Positions 16,750 through 25,728 are shown, counted from the stretch's first letter. The stretch: DNA of 64,000 bases from Deltaproteobacteria bacterium (GCA_016209105.1 JACQWR010000005.1:1-64000); one strand, 5' to 3'. Translations and numbers: made by a program. The notes: generated from the sequence alone by a model not told the origin.

Positions 16750-17613
16750 ATGATTGCCGAAAAGGATGATTTTCTCCATCAGCTCGCCGATTCCACCTAC
16801 GCCCTTGTCTTTCCTGAATACGACGACCTCGGGAATGAAGGGATTATCGTTACCGACGAGGGCGCCGTGGTGATAGATACGGACGTGCGCACGGTGGACA
16901 GAATCTTTGCCGCCCTGCCGCAGATCACGGACAAGCCTATCCGGTACGTGATCAACACTCACCATGCTTTCGATCACAGCTCCGCCAACTGTTTCTTCGC
17001 CGACAGGGGAGCGACCATCATCGGTTCTGAGAGCTGCCGGGAAGCAATGATCAGCCACGGCGAGCACAACTTCAAACGCTGGTCCGACCGGCTGCCATAT
17101 ATACAAAAGATACTCGAGGAGAAAAAGCCCCGGATAGTACCGCCCACCATAACCTTCAATTCCGAACTCACCCTCCATCTGGGAGGAACAATCATTGAAC
17201 TTTTCCATTACGGTCACGCGCACTCGCCGGGCGACGCCTTCATCTATCTGCCGAAGGAGCAGATACTCTTCGGCGGCGATCTGCTCTGGGGCGGTTTTTT
17301 CCCCAACGTCCGCGAGGCAAACGTAGTAAACCAACTCCGGGTAATTGATCGGATCCTTGAATTCCCCGCCAAATACTATGTCCCCGGTCACGGCGTCATC
17401 ACCTCCGACCGGAACGACATCGTGAACACGCGGAATTTCCTGGGCTCCCTGTACGAAATGATCGCCACGATGATCCGGGAAGGGAAAAGCATCGGGGATG
17501 TACGGGCCGCCGGTGAGCCCTTGGCCGCCGTGCATCCCGAATGGCGCGGGAGAAACTTTTTATCCACCGCCATTGACGTAATATACGCCTCGCTCGCGCC
17601 CCGGAAGGCATAA
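16750..17613 (+). CDS. MBL-fold metallo-hydrolase with an altered metal motif
   Basis: A 287-residue metallo-beta-lactamase-fold protein. The first strands (GIIVTDEGAVVIDTD) and the later GHAHSPGDAFIY and FGGDLLWGG segments are typical. The metal motif reads THHAFDHSS: His71, Asp75 and His76 of HxHxDH are present, but the middle His is Ala73, so one zinc site may be lost. The C-terminal PGHGVI His is kept. The ATG at 16750 follows GGGAGGAA. It is 24 bases after the AOR gene, so it is probably the last gene of that operon; substrate unknown. Confidence 0.78.
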   Translation: MIAEKDDFLHQLADSTYALVFPEYDDLGNEGIIVTDEGAVVIDTDVRTVDRIFAALPQITDKPIRYVINTHHAFDHSSANCFFADRGATIIGSESCREAMISHGEHNFKRWSDRLPYIQKILEEKKPRIVPPTITFNSELTLHLGGTIIELFHYGHAHSPGDAFIYLPKEQILFGGDLLWGGFFPNVREANVVNQLRVIDRILEFPAKYYVPGHGVITSDRNDIVNTRNFLGSLYEMIATMIREGKSIGDVRAAGEPLAAVHPEWRGRNFLSTAIDVIYASLAPRKA

Positions 17614-17649
17614 AGACGGACGCCGTTCTGCAATCGGCAGATAAGACCT

Positions 17650-17700
17650 TTGAATTCGTTAGCAAGCGTATTCCCCGCAGCTTGCTGCGGAGAGCTTCAA
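17650..17700 (-). repeat. Dispersed intergenic repeat, short form (inverted)
   Basis: Read on the minus strand this is TTGAAGCTCTCCG, CAGCAAGCTGCGGGG, AATACGCTTGCT, GAATTCAA, the same layout as the short copy at 1279-1330. Its right end (TTCAA) is shared with the left end of the MITE-like element that begins at 17696, so the two elements abut. Confidence 0.7.
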
Positions 17701-17838
17701 TAATGGGTTCTGCGAAGCGAATGGGAGACTTTTCGCTCTACCCTGATAAATCATAAGAACTCAGATTTTAACGATATTTTAAAATCAGCGATATCTTCGC
17801 GAAAAAGATCCTTAAGCAGAGCAGAATTCATTATTGAA
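17696..17838 (+). mobile_element. MITE-like element, copy 1
   Basis: A 143-bp non-coding element with perfect 10-bp terminal inverted repeats, TTCAATAATG and CATTATTGAA. The inside is also quasi-palindromic: TTCTGC near the left pairs with GCAGAA near the right, and CTTTTCGC pairs with GCGAAAAAG. A homologous copy with the same ends lies at 32553-32697 (long identical runs such as TACCCTGATAAATCATAAGAAC). No transposase is present in the window. It lies 50 bases before the UbiD start. Confidence 0.7.
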
Positions 17839-17889
17839 TATTTTTAACGCTCTCACCATATCAATCAATACTTGTTGAGGAGGGGACAT

Positions 17890-19317
17890 ATGCACGGCGA
17901 CTTAAGAGAATGGATTGCAAAAGCGGACACAATGGGCAGACTGAAGCGCATCCCCGGCGCCAACTGGAACCTGGAAATGGCGACGCTGGCGGAGTTGTTC
18001 TGCTACAAGAAAAAGCTGGAAACGCCGGCGCTCCTTTTTGAAGATATCCCGGACATAAAAAACGGGTGCCGGGTTCTGTTCCATGAACTGATAACCCCCT
18101 GGGCGGTGGCCATGGCTATGGACTTCCCGCTTCAGTACGAATCCCTGATCGACCTGGTAAAAGCGGCGCATCAGAAAATAGAGAACTTAACGCCTATCCC
18201 CCGCAAAAACGTGTCTCAAGGACCGGTAATGGAAAACGTAAAGCGGGGAGACGACGTGAATTTGCTGGAGCTGCCCGTTCCGAGATTTTCGCCCTTCGAC
18301 GGAGGCCGGTACATCGGCACCTCCGACTGCGTGATCATGAAGGACCCGGACAGCGATTGGGTCAACCTGGGCACCTACCGCATGCAGCTCTATGACGCCA
18401 AGTCGGCGGCGCTCTTCATTTCCCCGGGCAAACACGCGAATATCATACGCCAGAAATACTGGGAACGGGGCCTGCCCTGTCCCGTCGCCGTGTGTCTGGG
18501 GCAGGATCCCTCCCTGCTCCTTTTCGCCTCCAACGAAGTCCCCTACGGTATCTGCGAATATGACCTGGTAGGCGGCATCAAGGGCAAACCGGTGGAAGTC
18601 GTGGAAGCGCCGGAAACAAAGCTGCCGATCCCCGCCCATGCCGAGATCGTCATCGAAGGATACTGCTATCCCGACGACACTCTTCCGGAAGGTCCCTTCC
18701 CCGAATGGACCGGGTACTACGGCAGTTCCAGCCGGTCGGAACCGGTCATGCGGGTACAAACGATCATGCACCGCAACAATCCGATCCTGTGCGCCCGTCA
18801 TGAGATCCGGAACAAGTCCTTCGATTTCCGCTCGCTGATGCGGTCGGCCCTGTTATGGAAAGAACTCCAGACAGCGGGGATTCCCGATGTCAAGGGCGTT
18901 TGGCGCTACGAACAGGCAGGCTCACGGTTCTTCAATGTAATTTCCATCAAGCAGCGCTACTATGGCCATGCGCGACAGACGCTGCATGTGGCCGCGCAGA
19001 CGACGGCGGGCGCGTATGCCGGCAGGTGGGTCGTGGTCGTGGATGACGATATTGATCCCGCCAATATGGATGAAGTGCTGCTGGCCATGGCCACGCGCTG
19101 CCAACCGGCCACCGACATCGAATTCATCAACCGTTCCCGCAGTACGCCTCTCGATCCCCTGTGCTTCGACAAGCAGAAGAATTACTACACGTCTCTCGCC
19201 CTGGTGGATGCTTGCATCCCATACGAAGAGCGTGCTACGTTCCCCCGGCTGACCGGCGCCACCCCCGAATACAGCCGGGAAGTGTATAACAAGTGGAACA
19301 ACCTTTTTGCAGAGTGA
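17890..19317 (+). CDS. UbiD-family prFMN-dependent (de)carboxylase, paralogue 1
   Basis: A 475-residue UbiD-family enzyme. Arg164 (in GTYRMQ) and Glu267/Glu272 (in EGPFPEWTGYY) have the same spacing as the Arg-Glu-Glu triad of fungal Fdc1, so it should be catalytically competent with prenylated FMN. VVVDDDIDPANMDEV and IKQRYYGHARQ in the C-terminal half are shared with paralogue 2 at 29800-31248. The family adds or removes CO2 on aromatic or alpha,beta-unsaturated acids. The ATG follows GAGGAGGGG; upstream in-frame codons lack a site. It is paired with a TctC-type binding protein 23 bases downstream, suggesting that the imported acid is its substrate. No UbiX is present in the window. Confidence 0.9.
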   Translation: MHGDLREWIAKADTMGRLKRIPGANWNLEMATLAELFCYKKKLETPALLFEDIPDIKNGCRVLFHELITPWAVAMAMDFPLQYESLIDLVKAAHQKIENLTPIPRKNVSQGPVMENVKRGDDVNLLELPVPRFSPFDGGRYIGTSDCVIMKDPDSDWVNLGTYRMQLYDAKSAALFISPGKHANIIRQKYWERGLPCPVAVCLGQDPSLLLFASNEVPYGICEYDLVGGIKGKPVEVVEAPETKLPIPAHAEIVIEGYCYPDDTLPEGPFPEWTGYYGSSSRSEPVMRVQTIMHRNNPILCARHEIRNKSFDFRSLMRSALLWKELQTAGIPDVKGVWRYEQAGSRFFNVISIKQRYYGHARQTLHVAAQTTAGAYAGRWVVVVDDDIDPANMDEVLLAMATRCQPATDIEFINRSRSTPLDPLCFDKQKNYYTSLALVDACIPYEERATFPRLTGATPEYSREVYNKWNNLFAE

Positions 19318-19340
19318 GGATTAATGAAAGGAGGGAACCC

Positions 19341-20321
19341 ATGTTCGAGAAATACGCAAGAGCTTTTGTTATCATCTCCCTGATCGCATTCATCACCTGC
19401 CCCGTCGCCATCGCAAAGTCGCCGGACTTTCCCAAAAAACCGATCAGATTCCTCGTCCCCTATCCGGCCGGTTCCGGAAATGACATCCAGACGCGGGGAC
19501 TGGCGCCTTACCTGGAAAAATACGTGGGGGGCGCGATCACCATTGACAACAGGCCGGGCGCGGACGGCCGCCTGGGGCTGAACGAAGCATGGAAGTCGGC
19601 GCCTGACGGCTATACCATCATCAATGCGGGAATGCCTACGCCGATCATCAATGAAAAACTCTTCCCCGGCAGCGTTACTTACCGAACGAAGGAATTCACC
19701 CATATCTATGCCTGGTCGCAGGACAACGTGGGGCTGTTCGTGAACGCCGAGAAATGGAAAACGGCAAAAGAATTCCTCGCAGAGGCCCGTACCAGAAGCA
19801 TGGTGGGCGGTATCAGCGGGATTGGCAGCGTGAGCCACATAGCCGGCCTTTCCCTGGCCGGCGCTACGACCATGAAGCCGGTCAACTGGGTGCCCTTCAA
19901 GGGCGGCGCGGAAACCGTAACGAGTCTGGCGGGAAAACATATTGATTTCGGCGTTACCACTACCTCCAGCGCCAAACCGCTGGTTGACGCGGGGAAATTA
20001 AGAATTATCATGGTTTTCTCCGAGGAAAAGGACCCCGTGTTTTCCAATGCGCCGCTGCCGCACGAGGCGATAGGTCTTAATCTTGAATCCCTGCCCATCG
20101 TGCGCGGCGCCCTGGCGCCGCCCGGAATGGCCACTCAGATTGCCGCGGATTTGCGAGATGCCTTTGCCAAAGCGGCAAAAGATCCGGATTTCCTTGCCTG
20201 GGCGAAGAAAGTCCGCGTCGAGATTCAACCCATGGATCATGAAAAGTTCTTAAAATATACCGTCGGCGTGGAAAAGGAAGTAATGAAATATCTGGACAAG
20301 ATACAAGCAAAGGGCAACTGA
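19341..20321 (+). CDS. TctC-type periplasmic substrate-binding protein (with UbiD 1)
   Basis: A 326-residue protein with a signal peptide (MFEKYARAFVIISLIAFI ... AIA) and the TTT binding-protein start PDFPKKPIRFLVPYPAGSGN, followed by TIDNRPGADGRLGLNEAWKS. It would bind an organic acid in the periplasm and hand it to a TctAB permease. No permease is adjacent on this strand, so it must use one of the TctAB pairs elsewhere. It is more diverged from the other five binding proteins in this window. AAAGGAGGG precedes the ATG. A strong terminator follows 10 bases after its stop. Confidence 0.85.
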   Translation: MFEKYARAFVIISLIAFITCPVAIAKSPDFPKKPIRFLVPYPAGSGNDIQTRGLAPYLEKYVGGAITIDNRPGADGRLGLNEAWKSAPDGYTIINAGMPTPIINEKLFPGSVTYRTKEFTHIYAWSQDNVGLFVNAEKWKTAKEFLAEARTRSMVGGISGIGSVSHIAGLSLAGATTMKPVNWVPFKGGAETVTSLAGKHIDFGVTTTSSAKPLVDAGKLRIIMVFSEEKDPVFSNAPLPHEAIGLNLESLPIVRGALAPPGMATQIAADLRDAFAKAAKDPDFLAWAKKVRVEIQPMDHEKFLKYTVGVEKEVMKYLDKIQAKGN

Positions 20322-20331
20322 CGGGAATGAG

Positions 20332-20369
20332 AAACCCCGGCCTCGTTGTTCACGAGGCCGGGGTTTTTT
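20332..20369 (+). terminator. Rho-independent terminator of the UbiD1-TctC operon
   Basis: AAACCCCGGCCTCG and CGAGGCCGGGGTTT form a perfect stem around TTGTTCA, followed by further T residues on the plus strand. It lies between convergent genes and may also weaken minus-strand readthrough from the cupin gene. Confidence 0.9.
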
Positions 20370-20433
20370 GCCACCTGCTGAAGGCGGGGTTTGCCCGGCG
20401 CGCTTCCGGTAACCGGGAAGTGTGCCGGCTGCT

Positions 20434-21000
20434 TTATTTTGCGCCTTTATTGCCTTTATACTCCGGCGCGTTCTCGATCTGTTCCAGGTCGTCGAACCCG
20501 ATATAGCGGATCATACGGCTTGTTGAGGATATGAACCGGACAGGCTTCTTAGAGTCCGCATTGAAATGCTGGTGCACCGTGTTGGGCGGAATATAAATGG
20601 AATCACCCTGTTCCCACTCCCAGCGGCTGGGGGTCTCTTCCGCCTTCCAGTAATACTTGTCGTCTATCTCGTAATCTACATCCCAGTGCAGATCATAGCC
20701 GGCGCCTTCCAGCACAAAGATGAATTCCTCCGACATATGCCGGTGCTTGCCGGAACGGCTTCCGGGGGGGATGAACTGCATATAGGCATCCACCGCTTCG
20801 ACATGGGCGTCCATCTTCTCGTTATAGAGGTGCTTTATCGTGCCCTGCGGCGAGTCCTCCCAGGGCATCTCTTCCGGCGTGATTACTTTTTTCCGTTTCG
20901 GATTCTCTTCCTTCTTGCGTTTGCTGTCCGCGAGCTTTTCCGCATAGTAGTCGGTTTCAGCCTTCTTGACCGATGCTTTTTTTGACTCTTCGTATAACAT
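20434..21000 (-). CDS. Single-domain cupin protein
   Basis: A 188-residue protein with a charged, Lys/Glu-rich N-terminal 50 residues and one cupin barrel. Cupin motif 1 is SGKHRHMSEEFIFVLEG (HxH plus Glu) and motif 2 is GDSIYIPPNTVHQHFN, giving three His and one Glu for a metal. The HQHFN wording recurs in all five cupins of this window. Enzymatic role unknown; cupins can be dioxygenases, isomerases, decarboxylases or sensors, and an oxygenase is unlikely in an anaerobe. It is the last gene of the long minus-strand operon, 26 bases after its sister cupin. Confidence 0.8.
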   Translation of the reverse strand: MLYEESKKASVKKAETDYYAEKLADSKRKKEENPKRKKVITPEEMPWEDSPQGTIKHLYNEKMDAHVEAVDAYMQFIPPGSRSGKHRHMSEEFIFVLEGAGYDLHWDVDYEIDDKYYWKAEETPSRWEWEQGDSIYIPPNTVHQHFNADSKKPVRFISSTSRMIRYIGFDDLEQIENAPEYKGNKGAK

Positions 21001-21026
21001 AGGTATCTCTCCTTTACTCCCGATTC

Positions 21027-21605
21027 TTACTCAGGCATATAGCTGGGCACAAAATTCTCGTGTCCCGGGACCGGGTCTTTGGGCTGCTCTTCCACCACTT
21101 CCTGCATCACGAGGTTCATAAACAGATAGAGCGGCTTTGATTTTATCACCAGCGCCCGGGCAGGCCGGTCGGGATCATCGTTAAAATGCTGGTGAACGCA
21201 GGAATTCTCCACGATCACCACGTCTCCCGCCTTCCAATCGTACCGGATGCCGTCATGGACCTCATGTCCCTTGCCGTCGAGGATATAGAACATGGCCTCA
21301 TTCATGTGGCCGTGCTTGTCCGAGTGCCCCCCCGGGGCAAGCACCACATAGTGGGCGTACAGAACCTGCGTGCTCTTGTCTTTGGGGGTAAGGAGATCGG
21401 CATTATAGTACTGGGGGCCCTTTCTGAGTTGAATGTCCTTCCCCTTGATGACCCGCGGAACTTTCCGCAAGCGCGTCATTTCTTCCCTGAGGCTGTAGGT
21501 CATGCCTTCCAGACCACGGAAAAAAAGCCTCTTCTTCTTGTAAACCTTACCTAATTCGGAATGGGTATATTCCTCTTCCACTGTTTTCTTGCCTGCTTCA
21601 CACAT
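21027..21605 (-). CDS. Single-domain cupin protein
   Basis: A 192-residue cupin: motif 1 HSDKHGHMNEAMFYILDGKG and motif 2 GDVVIVENSCVHQHFND supply the HxH, Glu and His of a metal site. Residues 1-60 are a charged helical extension (GKVYKKKRLFFRG). With its downstream neighbour it forms a tandem of single cupins that may equal, as two chains, the fused double cupins at 26918, 50198 and 60021 (inference from the shared HQHFN and IYIPP-type motifs). Reaction unknown. Confidence 0.8.
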   Translation of the reverse strand: MCEAGKKTVEEEYTHSELGKVYKKKRLFFRGLEGMTYSLREEMTRLRKVPRVIKGKDIQLRKGPQYYNADLLTPKDKSTQVLYAHYVVLAPGGHSDKHGHMNEAMFYILDGKGHEVHDGIRYDWKAGDVVIVENSCVHQHFNDDPDRPARALVIKSKPLYLFMNLVMQEVVEEQPKDPVPGHENFVPSYMPE

Positions 21606-21665
21606 ATCAACCCCCTTAAAAAATTGAAGCTCTCCGCCCTCGGGACGGGGCTCCCCGGTAAAGAA

Positions 21666-22358
21666 TTACTCTTTTACCCTGTTTAATTTGCGACAGTAGT
21701 AACTCCATAGCATACTATACTGTTCCGGGCGACAAATTACTGCTCGCATCCTCGCCGCCTGCTCTTTAGTCATTTCCCGCGGTTCCGCAAACGCGGAAAC
21801 CGCCAGATGCTCCCTGGCCGCTTTTTCGAAGTCTATCGCCATGATTGCCGCTTCTTCGACTGATTTCCCTGCCGTGACAAAACCATGATTCCTCATGAGG
21901 ACCACCGGCCCATCCGCCAGCAAACCGGCCAGCTTCCCGGCCTGTTCCTGCGTGTGGATAAGTTCGGCGGCCTCATAGAAGGGAACCCCTCCGCCGAAAT
22001 GAAGGCTGTGCTGGCCGACCAGGAAAAGCTTTCCCCGAAAGGCGGAAGAAAGCACTACAACATGAGGCGGGTGCAGGTGCGTTACGGAAAAAACATCCTT
22101 CCTCCTCCGGTAGATCTCCAGGTGGATAAGCAACTCCGAATGAAGGCGTCCCTTCCCTTCCCTGAGCCCGCCGTCGCCGTCAACGCCCAACAGGTCCTCG
22201 GCCCGCACTTCCTCGAATCCCACGCCCCAGGGCTTTATATAGACGGTGCCATCCGCGGCCCTCGCCGTCATGTGCCCGCGCGTCGTATCTTCGGCCATCC
22301 CCTCCCTATACAGGATGCGATAGGCTTGAACCAGCTTTCCCTTCAGTTCCTCGTTCAA
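21666..22358 (-). CDS. Class II aldolase/adducin-family protein
   Basis: A 230-residue protein of the AraD/FucA fold. GHMTARAADGTVYIKPWGVGF is the phosphate/substrate loop; THLHPPHVV gives the HxH metal ligands, the third His is in MRNHGFV, and the acid is in LHSEL. Family reactions are retro-aldol cleavage or epimerisation of sugar phosphates, but some members decarboxylate hydroxy-aromatic acids (for example 3,4-dihydroxyphthalate decarboxylase). Given UbiD, TTT and cupin neighbours, an aromatic-acid role is at least as likely as sugar metabolism; the sequence alone does not decide. Confidence 0.8.
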   Translation of the reverse strand: MNEELKGKLVQAYRILYREGMAEDTTRGHMTARAADGTVYIKPWGVGFEEVRAEDLLGVDGDGGLREGKGRLHSELLIHLEIYRRRKDVFSVTHLHPPHVVVLSSAFRGKLFLVGQHSLHFGGGVPFYEAAELIHTQEQAGKLAGLLADGPVVLMRNHGFVTAGKSVEEAAIMAIDFEKAAREHLAVSAFAEPREMTKEQAARMRAVICRPEQYSMLWSYYCRKLNRVKE

Positions 22359-22491
22359 CTGCTCACCCTCTTGCGCCCTTCTTTCAGGAAGCCACCCCGA
22401 GAACGCCTCTCCAGGAAATACGAAAAATCGGCGATTGAAGATTCTGAGGGAACGGGAACGTTTAAGCGTTCACCCGCCCCACGGCCCGGCA

Positions 22492-22998
22492 TCATCCCAG
22501 AATGCCCGCGGCTCTCAGCCACTGCACAATCCATCCATCGGCAAACGGAATATGGAGCATCCGAATGAAAAGACCGTAGAAGCTCACCCAGGCTACGGCC
22601 GCCAGGATAATGGTCATTTTCCATCCTTCCTTCCCGTAGGTTCTCAAAAACACGACAAAGAAAATGGGGACGGCCACCGGAAAGCCGGCAAGGAGGATCA
22701 GGAAGAAGAAGAGAGCCATCCAGAGAGAAATCATCAGAACCCTTTTCCGCACCGTGGCCGCGTCAATATCGGCATCTTCAGCGCCGGCCATCTTGAAATC
22801 CATCGTGGAGGTCTCTTTGGCCGTCTGTTTCAAAAAAAGACCAAGGAAAACCTCGATCGCCGCCAGACCAAACGTAAAAGCAGCGATCGTCATGGGAAAG
22901 ATAGCGGTTTTCAGGGGCCACTGCAGGGCAGCGCCGAACACCCCCCCCGAAATCAGCATCAATGCTATACCCATCCCTGTCCTGCCGGTAATTTTCAT
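22492..22998 (-). CDS. tctB: TTT transporter small membrane subunit TctB
   Basis: A 168-residue protein with four hydrophobic segments (about residues 9-25, 30-58, 90-115 and 130-155) and a charged linker carrying the DAATVRKR stretch, the layout of TctB. It is the small permease subunit of a tripartite tricarboxylate transporter and works with TctA and a TctC binding protein. The start overlaps the TctA stop by 4 bases (ATGA), so the two are coupled. Confidence 0.88.
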   Translation of the reverse strand: MKITGRTGMGIALMLISGGVFGAALQWPLKTAIFPMTIAAFTFGLAAIEVFLGLFLKQTAKETSTMDFKMAGAEDADIDAATVRKRVLMISLWMALFFFLILLAGFPVAVPIFFVVFLRTYGKEGWKMTIILAAVAWVSFYGLFIRMLHIPFADGWIVQWLRAAGILG

Positions 22999-24500
22999 GC
23001 GTTCGCTCCTTTCCTGAATTTCAGCTTGTTCTGGATAAACGGGTAAAGGACAGCCAAAATCACCAGCCCGAATATGGCGATCACCTTCGGCCGATAAATC
23101 CAGTCAAAGCCGTACCGTGTCGTAGAGATGTAGTAGTAGGTTTCCGCCATCTTGCCCAGGATAAAAGCCAGAATAAAGGGCGCGCGGGGAAAATCGTAAA
23201 CGACCATCAGATACCCGATCCACCCAAACAACAGCATCACCACCACATCGCCGATGTGGTTGTTTTCACAATAGGAGCCGATAAAGCACAGAAGAAGGAT
23301 GAAGGCGATCATAATGTGGCCGCGTACGAGGGTCAGCTTCGCCATGTGGCCAATCATGAAAAAACTGCTGGCCACCGTAATGATATTGGCGATGACCAGT
23401 ATCCAGACCATGGAAAAGGTCAGGGGAAGGTACTTGGTGAGCATATCGGGTCCCGGGATGATCCCCAGGATAAAAAAGGCGCCCATCAGGATCGCCATGG
23501 CGCTGCTTCCCGGAATGCCGAAGGCCACCGTCGGTATCAAGGCGCCCCCCTCCTTGCCGGTTGACGCCCCCGGGCCGATCACCCCCCGGACATCGCCTTT
23601 GCCGAATCCCGCCGCCTCCTCCTTCGTTTTAGCGCTCTGCGTGGCATGGGCGTAGGCAAGCCATTGTGCCACCCCGCCGCCGATCCCCGGGAGAATGCCG
23701 ATCACCACGCCGATCAGGCTGCACCGCACGGTCATCCAAAAGTTATTGAACGTATCTTTCACCCCGTCCCAGACGCCCTTCGTGAGTGTGCCGTCCGGGA
23801 TTTTACCCGCGATGGACGTGCCGCGTATCGCAAGGTCAATGATTTCCGGCAGGGCAAAGAATCCCACCATAACCGGAACGAGGGGCAAACCATTCCAGAG
23901 GTAGAGCAGACCGAAGGTAAAACGGAGGATCCCCGCCTGGCGGTCCTGTCCCACCATAGAGCAGAGGAACCCGAATCCCGCGCTGAGAAGCCCCAGCAGA
24001 AGCGCCCGTTTGCCCTTGCCGCTCAAACTGGAAATGCAGGTCAGTCCCAGGAGGATCACCATGAGCATCTCCGGCGATCCCAGGCTGAGCACCAGCGGCC
24101 GGACGATGGGAACGGAAAAGAGCAGGACGACGGCCCCGATGATCACGCCGATCAGCGAAGCGGAGAGACCGGCGCCCAACGCCCGGCCCGCCTCGCCTTT
24201 TTTCGACATGGGATAGCCGTCCACGATCATGGCCACCGTTGTCGCCTCGCCGGGAATTCCGAAGAGGATGGACGTAATGTCCCCGGCCGTCTGCACGACG
24301 GAGTGCATCCCCAACAGGAAGGCAAACGCCTCTCCGGGGGTCATTTTATAGATGAACGGCAGCATCAAGGCAAGGGTAGTTCCCCCGCCCAGGCCCGGCA
24401 GGATTCCCACCGCGTAGCCGAGGAGCACCCCTATGCAAAGATACAGGAGGGCTTTCCACTGCAGCACCATGAACAATCCTTCGATAAAAGCATCGAACAT
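22995..24500 (-). CDS. tctA: TTT transporter large permease TctA
   Basis: A 501-residue, highly hydrophobic permease with the family repeats: VGILPGLGGGTTLALMLPF near residue 31 and IGILPGIGGGVAQWLAYAH near the middle, plus FGIPGEATTVAMIVDGYPMSKKGEAGRALG. These glycine/proline-rich blocks define TctA. It is expected to have about twelve membrane helices and to move an organic anion with H+ or Na+. It follows two tandem TctC genes, forming a complete TTT set with TctB. Confidence 0.92.
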   Translation of the reverse strand: MFDAFIEGLFMVLQWKALLYLCIGVLLGYAVGILPGLGGGTTLALMLPFIYKMTPGEAFAFLLGMHSVVQTAGDITSILFGIPGEATTVAMIVDGYPMSKKGEAGRALGAGLSASLIGVIIGAVVLLFSVPIVRPLVLSLGSPEMLMVILLGLTCISSLSGKGKRALLLGLLSAGFGFLCSMVGQDRQAGILRFTFGLLYLWNGLPLVPVMVGFFALPEIIDLAIRGTSIAGKIPDGTLTKGVWDGVKDTFNNFWMTVRCSLIGVVIGILPGIGGGVAQWLAYAHATQSAKTKEEAAGFGKGDVRGVIGPGASTGKEGGALIPTVAFGIPGSSAMAILMGAFFILGIIPGPDMLTKYLPLTFSMVWILVIANIITVASSFFMIGHMAKLTLVRGHIMIAFILLLCFIGSYCENNHIGDVVVMLLFGWIGYLMVVYDFPRAPFILAFILGKMAETYYYISTTRYGFDWIYRPKVIAIFGLVILAVLYPFIQNKLKFRKGANA

Positions 24501-24578
24501 AAGGCATCCTCCAAGAACGGTTAAAACAACGATCCTCCCGCAACGGGAAGGGACGCTCCCCGCGAAACCGATGGGAAA

Positions 24579-25580
24579 CTAAAACTTCACGTGTTTGGAA
24601 AACTCGGCTATGATCTCCGGCGGTTGATTGAAGACGGAGTTGATAACCTTTATTATTTCTTTCCCCGGTGTGTATTGAACCTCCATGGACGATTTCCGCG
24701 CATCCTCTTTCAGTTGCGGATCATCGGCCATCTTGGCAAAGCCGTCGGACAATATCTTGATCACCTCCGGCGGCGTTCCGGGAGGACACACAAAAGGCCG
24801 TCCGATCAGATCCGCGGCGGAAAACATGAACATGACCGCCTTTCCCTTTTTATCGGTAGTCAGATCTTCGTTCACGGGCAATTTTTCCGTCCCCTTTTCC
24901 GGTACGCGGCCGCGTATGAAGGGGCGCACAAGCCCCCGGTCAATGAAGGGCTTAAGGGCGCTGTAGGAACCGGCCCGGCCGTCAACCTCTTTCCGCTCTA
25001 TCGCAAGCATAATGTCGGCGCTCGAAGGATAGGTGATCAGCTTCATGTTCAGGCCGATATATTCCTTGAGCAGGGTGGGGAACTGGCCGCTGATATCCGT
25101 CGTGCCCGTGGCGCCGATCATGAGGGGCGCCTTTACCTTCAGGATGTCATCCACGGTCTTGAAGGGCAAATCGTTCCGCACCGTGAAGACCGTACCCTCG
25201 ACGGCCGTTGATCCTATCCAGGCATACTTGAGGATATCGAACTTGACGCCGGGCAGCTTGGTCAGTTGGGCAAAGGGGATTGCCCGGTTGAAAATGCCCA
25301 GGGTAAGTCCGTCCGGCTTGGCGATGTTGTAAACGTAATTGGCGGCAATGACGCTCGACGCCCCCTCCATGTTTTCAATAATGATCACCGGCTTGCCGGG
25401 TACATATCGGGGCAGATGTTTTGCCACGAGCCGCGCCATGCGGTCATAGCCCCCGCCCGGCTTATACCCTACAACGATCTTGACGATCTTGCCTTCATAG
25501 TAAGGCGCCGCCGAGCTCTCTCCGGACAAGCAGACGGCGAAAAACAAAAAAACGGCAACGGCAACGATTGACCTTTTCAT
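24579..25580 (-). CDS. TctC-type binding protein (tandem copy 2)
   Basis: A 333-residue secreted protein: signal peptide MKRSIVAVAVFLFFAVCLS ... SSA, then APYYEGKIVKIVVGYKPGGGYDRMA, the beta-sheet start that characterises one TctC subgroup in this window (also 25781 and 61122). YPSSADIMLAIERKEVDGR near residue 200 is shared with copy 1. The ATG at 25580 is preceded by AAGGGGGG; the frame is open further upstream without a site. It directly precedes tctA and is likely the cognate binding protein for that permease. Confidence 0.87.
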   Translation of the reverse strand: MKRSIVAVAVFLFFAVCLSGESSAAPYYEGKIVKIVVGYKPGGGYDRMARLVAKHLPRYVPGKPVIIIENMEGASSVIAANYVYNIAKPDGLTLGIFNRAIPFAQLTKLPGVKFDILKYAWIGSTAVEGTVFTVRNDLPFKTVDDILKVKAPLMIGATGTTDISGQFPTLLKEYIGLNMKLITYPSSADIMLAIERKEVDGRAGSYSALKPFIDRGLVRPFIRGRVPEKGTEKLPVNEDLTTDKKGKAVMFMFSAADLIGRPFVCPPGTPPEVIKILSDGFAKMADDPQLKEDARKSSMEVQYTPGKEIIKVINSVFNQPPEIIAEFSKHVKF

Positions 25581-25728
25581 TGATTTTCCCCCCTTACAAA
25601 CGGTTTTTTTTACGGGCTCCCGTCGCTGCAGGATATGCGGCCGCCGGCAGCTTGAAACCCTCGCTTCAAGCAAGCGGTGCAGAATCTTCGTTCCTTTTTT
25701 AAAAAATTGCCTTCTTAATCATTCACTC

